DNA of 64,000 nt, from the NCBI GenBank assembly GCA_965662545.1, contig CBFIHZ010000021.1, forward strand, positions 8,455 to 72,454, in the 5' to 3' direction. Position numbers and translations under genes: made by a program. Of this stretch, positions 1-8,493 are shown in pieces. How positions within the stretch are numbered: the stretch's first letter is position 1; each line of letters opens with the position of its first letter. Under the pieces are notes generated by a model, which was not told the origin of the DNA, ran no database searches, and saw nothing but the letters and a program-made list of their open reading frames with translations. The DNA is from CPC320 sp002684375. Its GTDB lineage: Bacteria; Pseudomonadota; Alphaproteobacteria; Rhodobacterales; Rhodobacteraceae.

Positions 1-570
1 ACAATCGCTTTGGATGATTTGGATGAGGTGATACGTGACGCCTTCGAGGCGTCTGTCGACAAATTACGCGCGGCGGGCGCCAAGATCATATCGCTTGAGG
101 TGCCAATAGTGTCGGACGCGATGGCGCAGTCGGCTGTTTTGTTTTCGTCAGAGGCCTATGGTACCTGGAAAGACACGATCGAAGCCAATCCTGATATGAT
201 GTACGGCGAAATTTTGCAACGGTTCCGTTCGGGGGCGGCGCATACTGCTGCCGATTATGTCGCGGCCTGGCAAATGCTCGAGTGCGCGCGGCAGGTCTGG
301 TTTGAAACTACGGCTGGCTTTGATGCAGTTTTGGTGCCCACCACCGCGAATTTACCGCCAAAGATGGCGCGGCTGCAAACTGAAGAGGAATATTATAAAA
401 CGGCCAATCTGCTGACACTGCGCAACACGCGCATTGGCAATTTGATGGGGGTGTCGGCGCTCACGCTGCCCACTGGCATGCCGAGTTGTGGGATGATGCT
501 GATCGGCAAGGCCAATGGTGAGGCGCATCTTCTGCGTCTTGGCGCTGCTGCTGAGACGGTTCTGGGTTAA
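1..570 (+). CDS. Amidase-signature family protein, C-terminal part (5' end outside window)
   Basis: The frame is open from base 1, so this is the last ~190 residues of a longer protein. The sequence resembles the C-terminal half of amidase-signature enzymes (GatA/AtzF-like): a helical stretch with AADYVAAWQ, then LVPTTANLPP, then a block around RIGNLMGVSALTLPTG, which in the family lies near the end of the catalytic fold. The Ser-cisSer-Lys triad would be upstream, so substrate and activity cannot be judged. The stop codon overlaps the stop of the convergent alkB by a few bases. Family confident; specific function unknown. Confidence 0.8.
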   Translation, partial: TIALDDLDEVIRDAFEASVDKLRAAGAKIISLEVPIVSDAMAQSAVLFSSEAYGTWKDTIEANPDMMYGEILQRFRSGAAHTAADYVAAWQMLECARQVWFETTAGFDAVLVPTTANLPPKMARLQTEEEYYKTANLLTLRNTRIGNLMGVSALTLPTGMPSCGMMLIGKANGEAHLLRLGAAAETVLG

Positions 571-1700
571 CGTGGCACCGGGTTGAGCGCTTTGTTATAG
601 GGCGTCCAATTGGTGATTTCGGGATAATACATTTTCCGCCATTGCTGCACCCTTGGGTTCATACTACGCCGCCAAAGCGACGGGATCATCGCAAAGATCG
701 TCATGATATGATAGCCGTATGGCAGCTGTGGTGCGCTGGTCTCATCGTGGTTCTGCAGCAGAGGAAAGCGGCGATTTGGTTTGATGTGGTGGTCCGAGTG
801 GCGCTGCAGATTGATTAACAGCCAGTTTGAGGCCATATGCGCCGCATTCCAGCTGTGATGGGCCCCGACCGTTTCATATTGACCATTGCCCAGATGTTTG
901 CGGGTCAGGCCGTAATGCTCGATGTAGTTGATCAACTCCAATTGCCAGACCGCTACAAAGGCCTGCCAGATAAACAGCCCCAGACCGGTCCAACCCCCAA
1001 TCACCAGCGCCAGAAAAATCATTGTTGCCTGAAGCGCCCAATAGCGAAAAAATGGGTTGCTTAGATCTGTCCACGGCAGATTTTTCCGCGAAAGCATGGC
1101 TTTTTCTGCCGCAAAACTGGAGCGCAGAGATTGCGGTATTACCCGTATGAAAAATCGGAAAAAGCTTTCGTTATAGCGTGCGGTGGCCGCGTCGCTCGGG
1201 GTGCCAATATGGTTGTGGTGCACCAGCATATGTTCGGATTTGAAATGCGAATACAGCACCATCGCCAGCAGGATATCTGAAAGGCGGCGCTCTGTTCGGC
1301 TTTTTTTATGCATCAGTTCGTGGCTATAATTGACGCCGATGGTGCCAGTGATGACGCCAAGGCCGAAAAACAGACAGATTTTTTCGAGCGTGCCAAGATG
1401 ATCGGATGTGGTGGCAATCCAGATGATCCCAAAAAGGGTGATCATTTGCAAAGGCACCCATATGATGGTCAGCCGTCGGTACCATACCAGCCGGTGATCT
1501 GGCGTGGCGGTATCGGCGTTTCGCGTGTTAAGCCCGAGAACGGCGTCGCCCAGTGAAAATAAAAACCACCCGATCAGGGGCAACAACACAACCGACCAAC
1601 TCCCTGTCAAGCCGCTATACCAAGCGATTGGAAACAAGACGAGCGACATTGCATAGGGCAATACTGAGGTGAATTTTTCGATTTGGCGCGCAGAACTCAT
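567..1700 (-). CDS. alkB: Alkane 1-monooxygenase AlkB (integral-membrane diiron hydroxylase)
   Basis: A 377-aa membrane protein with the full histidine signature of AlkB: HELMH at residues 127-131, EHMLVHH at 156-162, NYIEHYGL at 258-265 and LQRHSDHH at 298-305. Hydrophobic segments around 15-50, 75-125 and 220-255 fit the family's transmembrane topology. AlkB inserts one oxygen atom into the terminal carbon of medium-chain alkanes, with electrons from rubredoxin and rubredoxin reductase. Neither partner lies in the window, so electrons must come from elsewhere. The NYxEHYGL motif separates AlkB from plain fatty-acid desaturases and xylene monooxygenase. The substrate range cannot be read from sequence. 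Confidence 0.88.
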   Translation of the reverse strand: MSSARQIEKFTSVLPYAMSLVLFPIAWYSGLTGSWSVVLLPLIGWFLFSLGDAVLGLNTRNADTATPDHRLVWYRRLTIIWVPLQMITLFGIIWIATTSDHLGTLEKICLFFGLGVITGTIGVNYSHELMHKKSRTERRLSDILLAMVLYSHFKSEHMLVHHNHIGTPSDAATARYNESFFRFFIRVIPQSLRSSFAAEKAMLSRKNLPWTDLSNPFFRYWALQATMIFLALVIGGWTGLGLFIWQAFVAVWQLELINYIEHYGLTRKHLGNGQYETVGAHHSWNAAHMASNWLLINLQRHSDHHIKPNRRFPLLQNHDETSAPQLPYGYHIMTIFAMIPSLWRRSMNPRVQQWRKMYYPEITNWTPYNKALNPVPR

Positions 1701-1789
1701 GAAACCATCCGGTGGATTTTTATTTTTAATACAATAAATTTATAACCAATACTATATGGCTCTGGCGTCTCAGGCAACGGTCCATTCCA

Positions 1790-2914
1790 TTAGGGAGATT
1801 GTGTCAAATCAAATGCTTTGCGCATCACTGTGGGCAGATCAGAGGGGCGGAAATCGGCGGCCGGTAAAAAACGGCCGCGGGTGGTTTGGCAGTCATCCGG
1901 TACCAGCGCTGTTTTGACCAAAAGTCGCAGATGAAAATGGGTAAAAGTATGGCGGGCTTCGGTGGCGATAGTTGTCCAGTTTGCCACGAGCGGGGGGCGC
2001 TCTGTCGGGGCTTCGCTCGGGTCTGATCTCCACTCTGAGCCGGGCCATCCCAGCATGCCACCCAGCAGGCCCTTATCGGGCCGTCGTTCCAGCAAATAGG
2101 CGCCATCGGCGCGTCTGGCGATATAGGCAATGCCGTATCTTATCGGTTTTGGTTTTTTTGGTGTCTTCTTTGGGAGCTCGGCTTGTGTGCCATTGCTGCG
2201 GGCAACGCAGGGTGTGTGCCAGGGGCAAATGCCGCAGGCCGGTGACCGCGGCGTGCATAGAGTTGCTCCCAGATCCATCACAGCCTGAGCATAATCGCCC
2301 GGCCGTTTGTTTGGGGTCAGACCCCTGGCCCGTTGCGTCAGCTCTGGTTTGGCAGAGGGCAGGGGCGTGTGGATATCATACAAGCGCGCCATCACCCGCT
2401 CTACGTTGCCGTCAACCACAGTTTCGGGATTATCAAAGGCAATCGAGGCAATTGCTGATGCGGTATAGGGCCCTATACCGGGCAGCGACAGCAGCGCTTC
2501 TCGGCTGGTGGGAAAGGCCCCGTCGTGATCTGTGACCACTGTGCGGGCGCATTTCAACAGGTTGCGGGCGCGGGCATAATAGCCCAGTCCGGCCCATGCA
2601 GCCATCACGTCGCCATCTTCGGCCGCAGCGAGGGCAGTGACAGTGGGCCAGCGACTGGTGAAGCGTAAAAAATATGCTTTGACTGCGGCGACAGTGGTCT
2701 GTTGCAGCATAACTTCGGACAGCCAAATTTTATAGGGGTCTGGCTGCTGTCCATCGCGCCGTTGTGCTGGCCCCACGCGCCACGGCATTTCGCGGGCATG
2801 CCGATCATACCATGTTAGCAGCGCCTCTGAATTTGGTGGCTCACGCAATCTTGATCGTTCCCATTCGGTAAATTGGCTGGCACCCGCCATTCTGTGCGTT
2901 ACAATACCAGACAT
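1790..2914 (-). CDS. mutY: A/G-specific adenine DNA glycosylase MutY
   Basis: The protein (up to 374 aa) carries the MutY layout. Residues 64-73 are WLSEVMLQQT, with catalytic Glu67. The helix-hairpin-helix LPGIGPYTAS is at 144-153, and VVDGNV holds catalytic Asp168. The 4Fe-4S loop uses Cys220, Cys227, Cys230 and Cys236. The C-terminal third looks like the NUDIX-type 8-oxoG-recognition domain (QxRP-like ERRPDKGLLGGM). It removes adenine mispaired with 8-oxoguanine. The start is uncertain: only 17 bp separate it from the divergent DUF721 gene and neither candidate Met (2914 or 2890) has a good Shine-Dalgarno. Confidence 0.92.
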   Translation of the reverse strand: MSGIVTHRMAGASQFTEWERSRLREPPNSEALLTWYDRHAREMPWRVGPAQRRDGQQPDPYKIWLSEVMLQQTTVAAVKAYFLRFTSRWPTVTALAAAEDGDVMAAWAGLGYYARARNLLKCARTVVTDHDGAFPTSREALLSLPGIGPYTASAIASIAFDNPETVVDGNVERVMARLYDIHTPLPSAKPELTQRARGLTPNKRPGDYAQAVMDLGATLCTPRSPACGICPWHTPCVARSNGTQAELPKKTPKKPKPIRYGIAYIARRADGAYLLERRPDKGLLGGMLGWPGSEWRSDPSEAPTERPPLVANWTTIATEARHTFTHFHLRLLVKTALVPDDCQTTRGRFLPAADFRPSDLPTVMRKAFDLTQSP

Positions 2915-2931
2915 CTTTTGAAAGAAAACAC

Positions 2932-3453
2932 ATGTCCAAGCGCCGCACCAGTACCAAAGGTTTTGCCCGGACCGGCAAACTGCTGCAGAAAAGCATCAGA
3001 TCGGTGGGCGAGACGCGTGGCTTTGCGCAGACCCGGCTTCTGACCCATTGGGCCGAGATTGCCGGCGCACATACTGCGGCGATCGCCCGGCCTGTTGAGG
3101 TTAAATATGGCCGTGATGGATTTGGCGCGACATTGAGCTTGCTGACCACGGGCGCGCAGGCGCCAATGTTGGAGATGCAGAAAGAAAATCTGAGGGAAAA
3201 GATAAATGCGGTTTATGGCTATAGCGCGATCTCAAAAATTCGGATCACCCAGACGGCACCTACCGGTTTTTGCGAGGGTCAGGTCAGCTTTGAGCCGGCC
3301 AAACCCCCCGCGCCTGAACCGGTAAATGATCCGGTGATTGCACGCGCAGCCAGCAAGGCTACGTGCACGGTTCAGGACGATGGCTTGCGCCATGCGCTTG
3401 AAACCTTGGGCAAAAACGTTCTATCCAAAGAAAAAAGAAATTTCCAAACCTGA
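2932..3453 (+). CDS. DUF721 / DciA-like protein
   Basis: A 173-aa protein whose first ~110 residues fit DUF721 (basic N-terminus, then TRLLTHWAEIAGAH at about 35-48, then a beta-rich segment ending in KIRITQT). In several bacteria DUF721 proteins (DciA) act as replicative-helicase loaders; assigning that role here is inference. The C-terminal ~60 residues are Pro/Ala-rich and probably flexible. It is divergent from mutY and lies 12 bp upstream of the DsbA-like gene, so the two are probably cotranscribed. Confidence 0.75.
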   Translation: MSKRRTSTKGFARTGKLLQKSIRSVGETRGFAQTRLLTHWAEIAGAHTAAIARPVEVKYGRDGFGATLSLLTTGAQAPMLEMQKENLREKINAVYGYSAISKIRITQTAPTGFCEGQVSFEPAKPPAPEPVNDPVIARAASKATCTVQDDGLRHALETLGKNVLSKEKRNFQT

Positions 3454-3465
3454 AAGGTATCCCTG

Positions 3466-4107
3466 ATGTCGCGTTTGCTTTCACTTGCCATTGCTTTACT
3501 GGCACCGTTTATTTTTGGTGGCTGGCTGATCACTCAAGGGGGCCTTAGTGCCACGGCCGAAACCAAAACTGTCAACGAGAGTGTTATTCCCGACATGATA
3601 GAGGGCAATGCGGATGCCAGCGTGACAGTGGTGGAATATGCATCGTTTACCTGTCCTCACTGTGCCTCGTTTCACGCCGGTCCCTATAAAAAGCTGAAAA
3701 AAAATTACATCGACACCGGCAAGGTTAAATTCGTGTTCCGCGAAGTTTATTTTGACAAGGTGGGTGTCTGGTCGTCGCTGGTTGCTCGCTGCGGCGGGCA
3801 GGAACGGTTTTTTGGGATCGCAGACCTTATTTTCAAAGGTCAAAAGGAATGGTCTCGGGCTGGCAGTGATGTGGCGGTGGCCAACGAGCTGCGTAAAATC
3901 GGCCGGTTGGCCGGTTTGGACGACGACACATTGGAGAGCTGCCTGACTGATAGTGACAAAATTAAGGCTCTGGTGGGTTGGTTCAAGGAAAACACCACCC
4001 GCGATGAAATTTCCTCGACCCCGACTTTGCTGATCAACGGGGAAAAACACGCCAATATGTCCTATGAAGATCTGGTTGAGATCATCGACGCGCAGTTGGC
4101 AAAATAA
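3466..4107 (+). CDS. DsbA-family thioredoxin-fold protein (periplasmic)
   Basis: 213 aa. Residues 1-30 form an uncleaved anchor or a signal peptide (hydrophobic run LLSLAIALLAPFIFGGWLI). The thioredoxin fold starts near residue 50 and has the active site C63-P-H-C66, with the cis-Pro loop in SSTPTLLING near residue 185. CPHC is the motif of DsbA-type oxidants, and the domain arrangement resembles the DsbA-like proteins common in Rhodobacterales. It probably forms or shuffles disulfides in exported proteins; the partner is unknown. The stop shares one base with the ATG of the next gene (TAATG), indicating translational coupling. Confidence 0.85.
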   Translation: MSRLLSLAIALLAPFIFGGWLITQGGLSATAETKTVNESVIPDMIEGNADASVTVVEYASFTCPHCASFHAGPYKKLKKNYIDTGKVKFVFREVYFDKVGVWSSLVARCGGQERFFGIADLIFKGQKEWSRAGSDVAVANELRKIGRLAGLDDDTLESCLTDSDKIKALVGWFKENTTRDEISSTPTLLINGEKHANMSYEDLVEIIDAQLAK

Positions 4108-5216
4108 TGTCGCCGCTGTCAGGGCTAAAAGTCATCGAATTGGCCCGCATTCTGGCCGGGCCTTGGGCTGGGCAAACCTTGGCCGACCTTGGGGCTGAGG
4201 TGATTAAAGTCGAATCGCCGCAAGGTGATGACACCCGCCAGTGGGGCCCGCCCTTTGTTGAGCATGACGGCGAGACCTCAGCAGCCTATTTTCATGGCTG
4301 CAACCGTGGAAAGGCCAGTGTGATCATCGACTTCCGCACGCCCGAGGGCCAGGCAGAGTTGCGGGCTTTGCTGGTGGACGCGGATATTGTGATTGAGAAT
4401 TTCAAACTGGGCGGCCTGGCAAAATACGGACTGGATTACCACAGTTTGAAATCCCTAAATCCAAAGCTGATTTATTGCTCGATTACTGGCTTCGGTCAGA
4501 CCGGCCCCTACGCCCATCGCGCTGGATATGACTACATCATTCAGGGTATGTCAGGCTTGATGTCGATCACAGGAGAGCCGGATGGTGCGCCCCAGCGTGC
4601 CGGTGTCGCGATCACCGATATCTTTACTGGCGTCTATGCCACAACAGCGATTCTGGCGGCAGTGCATCAGCGTCAAACCACCGGCTTGGGCCAGCATATT
4701 GATATGGCCCTGCTTGATGTGGCGGTTTCAGTTACCGCCAATCAGGCGATGAATTATCTGACAACCGGTACGCCTCCTGCACGTACTGGAAATTATCATC
4801 CCAACCTGACGCCCTATCAGGTGTTTGATTGCAGTGACGGGCATATCATCATCGCCACGGGCAATGATGGGCAATACCAGCGTCTTTGTGCACTGCTGGG
4901 TCTGGCCGATATGGCCATGGCCCCAGAGTTTTTAAAAAATACCAACCGCGTGGCCAACCGCGAGGACATGATTGCCCGGCTCATGGCCGCCACGCGCCTG
5001 CGCAGCAAAGCGGATCTGCTGGCGGCTTGCGAGGCCGAGAATGTGCCGGCCGGCCCGATCAATGATCTGCGTGAGGTATTTGACGACCCACAAGTGCAGG
5101 CGCGTGGGATGCAGATCGAGCTTGACGGCATTCCCGGAGTGCGCTCCCCGATCCGGATGTCGGATGCGGATTTGTCGCTTCGCCGGCCCTCTCCAAAGCT
5201 GGGTCAGGCCAATTGA
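4107..5216 (+). CDS. Class III CoA transferase (CaiB/BaiF family)
   Basis: 369 aa beginning with the family signature GLKVIELARILAGPWAGQ. The putative catalytic Asp is D142 in AGYDYIIQGMSG, followed by the glycine-rich TGEPDGAPQRAGVA loop. Class III transferases move CoA between acyl-CoA and free carboxylates (formyl-CoA:oxalate, succinyl-CoA:mesaconate and carnitine types), with the aspartate forming a mixed anhydride. The substrate cannot be assigned from sequence. It overlaps the preceding DsbA-like gene by one base but has no obvious functional link to it. It ends just before a convergent ArsR gene. Confidence 0.85.
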   Translation: MSPLSGLKVIELARILAGPWAGQTLADLGAEVIKVESPQGDDTRQWGPPFVEHDGETSAAYFHGCNRGKASVIIDFRTPEGQAELRALLVDADIVIENFKLGGLAKYGLDYHSLKSLNPKLIYCSITGFGQTGPYAHRAGYDYIIQGMSGLMSITGEPDGAPQRAGVAITDIFTGVYATTAILAAVHQRQTTGLGQHIDMALLDVAVSVTANQAMNYLTTGTPPARTGNYHPNLTPYQVFDCSDGHIIIATGNDGQYQRLCALLGLADMAMAPEFLKNTNRVANREDMIARLMAATRLRSKADLLAACEAENVPAGPINDLREVFDDPQVQARGMQIELDGIPGVRSPIRMSDADLSLRRPSPKLGQAN

Positions 5217-5225
5217 CACCCGGAA

Positions 5226-5579
5226 TTACGGATCCTTTTGCATGGGTAATTCAGTTTGCGTCGGTAATTCAGTGTCCAGAAACCGCTCGAAGGCGTCCAG
5301 ATTAACCGGCTCAAACTGGCCAAACCCCTGCATCCAGACACTGGCGTCGCGCAGCGCATCCGGCTCTAATTTGCACCATTTGACCCGCCCGCGTTTTTCC
5401 TGCGAAATGAGCCCCGAACGGCCAAGCAACCCCAGATGTTTGGATACAGCGGCAAGGGACATCTCAAACGGTTCTGCAACATCGGTGACGGCCATATCAT
5501 CCTCAAGCAGCATCGCAAGGATTCTGCGGCGCGTCGGGTCCGCAAGAGCGGCAAAGATGATATCGAGCCGATCAGCCAT
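5226..5579 (-). CDS. ArsR-family winged-helix regulator
   Basis: 117 aa with the ArsR/SmtB wHTH fold: LADPTRRRILAMLL (helix 1 region), MSLAAVSKHLGLLGRSGLI (recognition helix about 40-60), then the wing KRGRVKWCKL. The Cys-x-Cys metal-binding motif of ArsR/SmtB sensors is absent. It looks like the non-metal subgroup that often pairs with SRPBCC/AHSA1 proteins, but no such gene is adjacent. It is convergent with the CoA transferase and divergent from the atp operon across a 229-bp gap. Confidence 0.85.
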   Translation of the reverse strand: MADRLDIIFAALADPTRRRILAMLLEDDMAVTDVAEPFEMSLAAVSKHLGLLGRSGLISQEKRGRVKWCKLEPDALRDASVWMQGFGQFEPVNLDAFERFLDTELPTQTELPMQKDP

Positions 5580-5808
5580 AAACGCATAAAGCCAAAATCT
5601 GCCTGATCGTCAACCAATCGGTTGAATATACTTAAGTTGTGCTCAGCGTGGATCGCGTGAGAGCTATCAATTTTTTCACAGCGTCAACAAAAATTTTATA
5701 TATTTATTATCAATGATTTATGTATCATTTACCGATGATGGTGATCAGCTTGACTTACCTTTTTCGCAGGCATAGACACAGGTGTGAATTTGATCGAGGT
5801 TTTGACCG
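5580..5808. promoter_or_regulatory. Intergenic region between arsR and atpI (probable divergent promoters)
   Basis: This 229-bp gap holds no gene. It is AT-rich around 5660-5720 (runs of A/T near 5690-5715), as expected for a promoter region upstream of the F0 operon and for the divergent ArsR gene. I could not assign convincing -35/-10 boxes or an operator. Confidence 0.35.
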
Positions 5809-6135
5809 GTGACCGATCCTGACGAAAAGCAGCGGATGGCGCAGCTGGAAGACAAGATCGCAAACGCGAAGGCGGTGCACCGGCCCCAAAGCCAGATTGA
5901 AGATCACCATTCTCAGGCCCACGCGGGCTGGCGGATGGTGACGGAATTAGTGGCGGGTCTGTTGATCGGCTTTTGCATCGGATATGGGCTGGATAGCCTG
6001 TTTGGGACACTCCCGATTTTTCTGGTGTTATTTGTATTGCTGGGGTTTGCTGCCGGAGTGAAGACGATGCTTCGCAGCGCACAGGACATCCAGCGGGCGC
6101 AGTCGGGTCAAACCGACAAGGACGAGGGGACGTAG
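5809..6135 (+). CDS. atpI: ATP synthase protein I (AtpI)
   Basis: 108 aa from a GTG start. The N-terminus is polar and charged (residues 1-40), followed by two transmembrane helices (about 47-65 and 70-92) and a polar tail, the AtpI pattern. AtpI is a non-stoichiometric accessory of F0, thought to help c-ring assembly or Mg2+ uptake. It is first in the alphaproteobacterial operon atpI-B-E-F'-F and lies 2 bp upstream of atpB. The GTG is preferred because it gives the usual family length. Confidence 0.88.
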   Translation: MTDPDEKQRMAQLEDKIANAKAVHRPQSQIEDHHSQAHAGWRMVTELVAGLLIGFCIGYGLDSLFGTLPIFLVLFVLLGFAAGVKTMLRSAQDIQRAQSGQTDKDEGT

Positions 6136-6137
6136 AC

Positions 6138-6893
6138 ATGGCAAGCGAAGCCCAAGGCGAAGAGACCGGCCTGGTATTTCACCCGATGGACCAGTTTGTC
6201 GTAAAGCCGCTGTTTGGCGGTGATACGGTGATGTGGTACACGCCGACCAATGTGACATTGTGGATGGCACTTACAGTGCTGGCGGTGTTTGCGCTCTTGG
6301 TCCTTGGAACATCCCGCCGAGCGATGATCCCGACGCGGATGCAGTCTGTGGGTGAATTGGCTTACGGCTTTATTTATCGGATGATCGAAGACGTCGCCGG
6401 CAAGGACGGCGTCAAATATTTTCCATATATCATGACCTTGTTCATGTTTATCGTGTTTTCGAACTTTCTTGGTCTGTTGCCGATGGCATTTACCACAACA
6501 TCCCACATTGCTGTGACTGGCGTGTTGGCGATGGCAGTATTTCTGACCGTAACAATACTGGGATTCGTTAAGCACGGTTTGGGCTTTTTAGGCGTGTTCT
6601 GGATCAGTTCTGCACCGTTGATTCTGCGCCCGGTCCTTGCGTTGATCGAGATTATTTCCTATTTCGTGCGACCCCTCAGCCACTCTATTCGTCTGGCTGG
6701 CAACATGATGGCGGGTCACGCCGTGATCAAAGTCTTCGCAGCCTTTGCCGCGATCCTCGCGATCTCGCCCTTTGCGATTGTCGCAATCACGGCGATCTAT
6801 GCGCTCGAAGTTTTGGTGGCCTTCATCCAGGCCTATGTCTTTGCAATTTTAACCTGCGTGTATCTGAAAGATGCATTGCACCCGCATCACTAA
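6138..6893 (+). CDS. atpB: F0F1 ATP synthase subunit a
   Basis: 251 aa, strongly hydrophobic with about five to six membrane helices. The essential stator arginine is R185 in PLSHSIRLAGNMMAGH, the invariant proton-channel motif. Subunit a forms the half-channels that carry H+ to and from the c-ring. The start follows a GAGGGG-type Shine-Dalgarno about 7-10 bases upstream. The length is normal for Alphaproteobacteria. Confidence 0.97.
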   Translation: MASEAQGEETGLVFHPMDQFVVKPLFGGDTVMWYTPTNVTLWMALTVLAVFALLVLGTSRRAMIPTRMQSVGELAYGFIYRMIEDVAGKDGVKYFPYIMTLFMFIVFSNFLGLLPMAFTTTSHIAVTGVLAMAVFLTVTILGFVKHGLGFLGVFWISSAPLILRPVLALIEIISYFVRPLSHSIRLAGNMMAGHAVIKVFAAFAAILAISPFAIVAITAIYALEVLVAFIQAYVFAILTCVYLKDALHPHH

Positions 6894-6940
6894 ATCAACT
6901 CTCAATAATCTACTAAAAACCAATCGTAAGGAGATTCGAC

Positions 6941-7177
6941 ATGGAAGGCGACATAGTACAAATGGGCGCATATATCGGTGCAGGCTTAGCATGTACCGGA
7001 ATGGGCGGCGCCGCCGTCGGTGTGGGCCATGTGGTCGGCAACTTTCTGTCTGGCGCATTGCGCAACCCGTCTGCAGCTGCAGGCCAGACCGCCACAATGT
7101 TCATCGGTATCGCATTTGCAGAAGCTCTGGGGATTTTCTCGTTCCTCGTTGCGCTGCTGCTGATGTTTGCCGTCTAA
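6941..7177 (+). CDS. atpE: F0F1 ATP synthase subunit c
   Basis: A 78-aa proteolipid of two membrane helices joined by the polar loop R41-N42-P43. The proton-carrying carboxylate is Glu61 in IAFAEALGIF. The glycine-rich first helix (GAGLACTGMGGAAVGVG) gives tight c-c packing. No Na+-binding signature is evident, so the enzyme is probably H+-driven (inference). A strong Shine-Dalgarno (AAGGAG at about 6928-6933) precedes the ATG, and an intercistronic hairpin follows the gene. Confidence 0.97.
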   Translation: MEGDIVQMGAYIGAGLACTGMGGAAVGVGHVVGNFLSGALRNPSAAAGQTATMFIGIAFAEALGIFSFLVALLLMFAV

Positions 7178-7202
7178 ACCTAACGGAACCTTATCCTTAC
7201 GG

Positions 7203-7230
7203 TTGGGCGGGGCAATCATGCACCGCCCAA
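7203..7230 (+). promoter_or_regulatory. Intercistronic stem-loop between atpE and the b' gene
   Basis: A perfect 8-bp stem, TTGGGCGG (7203-7210) with CCGCCCAA (7223-7230), closes a 12-nt loop. It lies between atpE and the b' gene and is followed by an AT-rich stretch without a clean U-run. It could protect the upstream c-subunit message or partly attenuate downstream transcription, helping to give many c subunits per b/b' pair. The structure is visible; the role is inference. Confidence 0.45.
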
Positions 7231-7260
7231 TGTAATAGATAATTCCTTCAGGAGGACACA

Positions 7261-7797
7261 ATGGCAACTCAAACAAACGACGCCGCAGGCCAAGCAGCAG
7301 ACGCCGCGCCGGGGATGCCCCAGCTCGATTTCTCGACCTTCGGAAACCAGATTTTCTGGCTGGTGGTTACTTTGGTGGCCATTTATCTTATCCTTGATCG
7401 CGTTGCGCTGCCGCGCATTGCCGAAGTGCTGGCCGAACGTCAGGACAGAATCACGGGCGATATTGCAGCGGCAGAGGATCTCAAAGCGCAGGCCCTCGCA
7501 GCCGAAGAGGCCTATAACAAGGCTTTGGCTGAGGCGCGCAGCGAGGCACAAAGTATCGTGGCGAAAGCCAAGGCCGACATGCAAGTCGAACTGGATGCCG
7601 CCATTGCCAAGGCAGACGTCGAAATTGCTGCAAAAACGGCTGTGTCTGAAAAGGCCATCGCCGAGATTCGGGCCGGTGCTCTTGATAGTGTCAGCCTGGT
7701 CGCTACGGAAACCGCAACAGCGGTGGTTGCGGCTATCGGTGGCAGTGCGGATGCAGAAGCAATTTCCGCTGCGGTTGCAGAACAGATGAAAGGGTGA
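7261..7797 (+). CDS. atpF': F0F1 ATP synthase subunit b' (duplicated b-type stator)
   Basis: 178 aa: a polar N-terminus of about 25 residues, one membrane helix (QIFWLVVTLVAIYLILDRVAL) and then a long Ala/Glu/Lys-rich coiled coil. Photosynthetic and many other Alphaproteobacteria have two different b-type subunits that pair as a b/b' heterodimer; this is the first of the two. It has a strong Shine-Dalgarno (AGGAGG) before the ATG. The stop overlaps the GTG start of atpF (GTGA). Confidence 0.93.
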   Translation: MATQTNDAAGQAADAAPGMPQLDFSTFGNQIFWLVVTLVAIYLILDRVALPRIAEVLAERQDRITGDIAAAEDLKAQALAAEEAYNKALAEARSEAQSIVAKAKADMQVELDAAIAKADVEIAAKTAVSEKAIAEIRAGALDSVSLVATETATAVVAAIGGSADAEAISAAVAEQMKG

Positions 7798-8360
7798 AGG
7801 CAATGTATAGACTGACGTTGATCGCCGCCTCCGTGATGGCCAGCCCCGCGCTGGCGGCGGATGGTCCTTTTGTCTCATTAAGCAATACAAACTTTATTGT
7901 ACTGCTGTCGTTTCTTTTGTTCATCGGGGTTTTGGTAAAGTTCAAAGTGCCTTCGATCTTGACCGGACTTTTGGACAAACGGGCCGATGAGATCACCACG
8001 ACGCTGAACGATGCCCGCTCGCTGCGCGAAGAGGCGCAGACATTACTCGCGTCATATGAACGCAAGCAGCGCGAAGTTCAGGAACAGGCCGACCGGATTA
8101 TCGCACAGGCAAAAGTTGATGCGGAACTGGCGGCTGCCCAAGCCAATGAAGATTTGAAATTGTCGGTTGAGCGCCGCGTGCTTGCCGCGCAAGACCAGAT
8201 CGCCTCGGCCGAAGCCTCAGCTGTCAAAGAGATCAAAAATCAGGCGATTACCGTCGCCATGGCTGTGGCAACGGATGTCTTGGCAAAGCAGATGACAGCT
8301 GCGTCAGGCAATAAGTTGATCGACGATGCGATCAAAGAGATTGACGCCAAATTGCATTGA
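7794..8360 (+). CDS. atpF: F0F1 ATP synthase subunit b
   Basis: 188 aa from GTG 7794, or 185 aa from ATG 7803; the latter also has AAGG just upstream. The N-terminal stretch MYRLTLIAASVMASPALAA looks like a signal peptide, as in other alphaproteobacterial b subunits. It is followed by the membrane helix FIVLLSFLLFIGVLVKF and a long charged coiled coil ending in IDAKLH. It forms the peripheral stalk with b'. It is the last gene of the F0 operon; the F1 genes (atpHAGDC) are not in the window. Confidence 0.93.
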   Translation: MKAMYRLTLIAASVMASPALAADGPFVSLSNTNFIVLLSFLLFIGVLVKFKVPSILTGLLDKRADEITTTLNDARSLREEAQTLLASYERKQREVQEQADRIIAQAKVDAELAAAQANEDLKLSVERRVLAAQDQIASAEASAVKEIKNQAITVAMAVATDVLAKQMTAASGNKLIDDAIKEIDAKLH

Positions 8361-8381
8361 GCAGCAGAACCTAATGCGATG

Positions 8382-8409
8382 AAAACCCGGTGTAAAACCG
8401 GGTTTTTTT
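8382..8409 (+). terminator. Rho-independent terminator of the F0 operon
   Basis: A perfect 10-bp stem AAAACCCGGT (8382-8391) / ACCGGGTTTT (8397-8406) with a 5-nt loop runs directly into a T-tract. It starts 22 bp after the atpF stop. It is the clearest terminator in the window. Confidence 0.93.
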
Positions 8410-8493
8410 ACGCTTATTTTTTGGCTAAGGTCTACATAATGCGCTAGTGATTTTGAAGTCACATCCAGTCCAAAGTGGACAGTGCTGGCCAGA

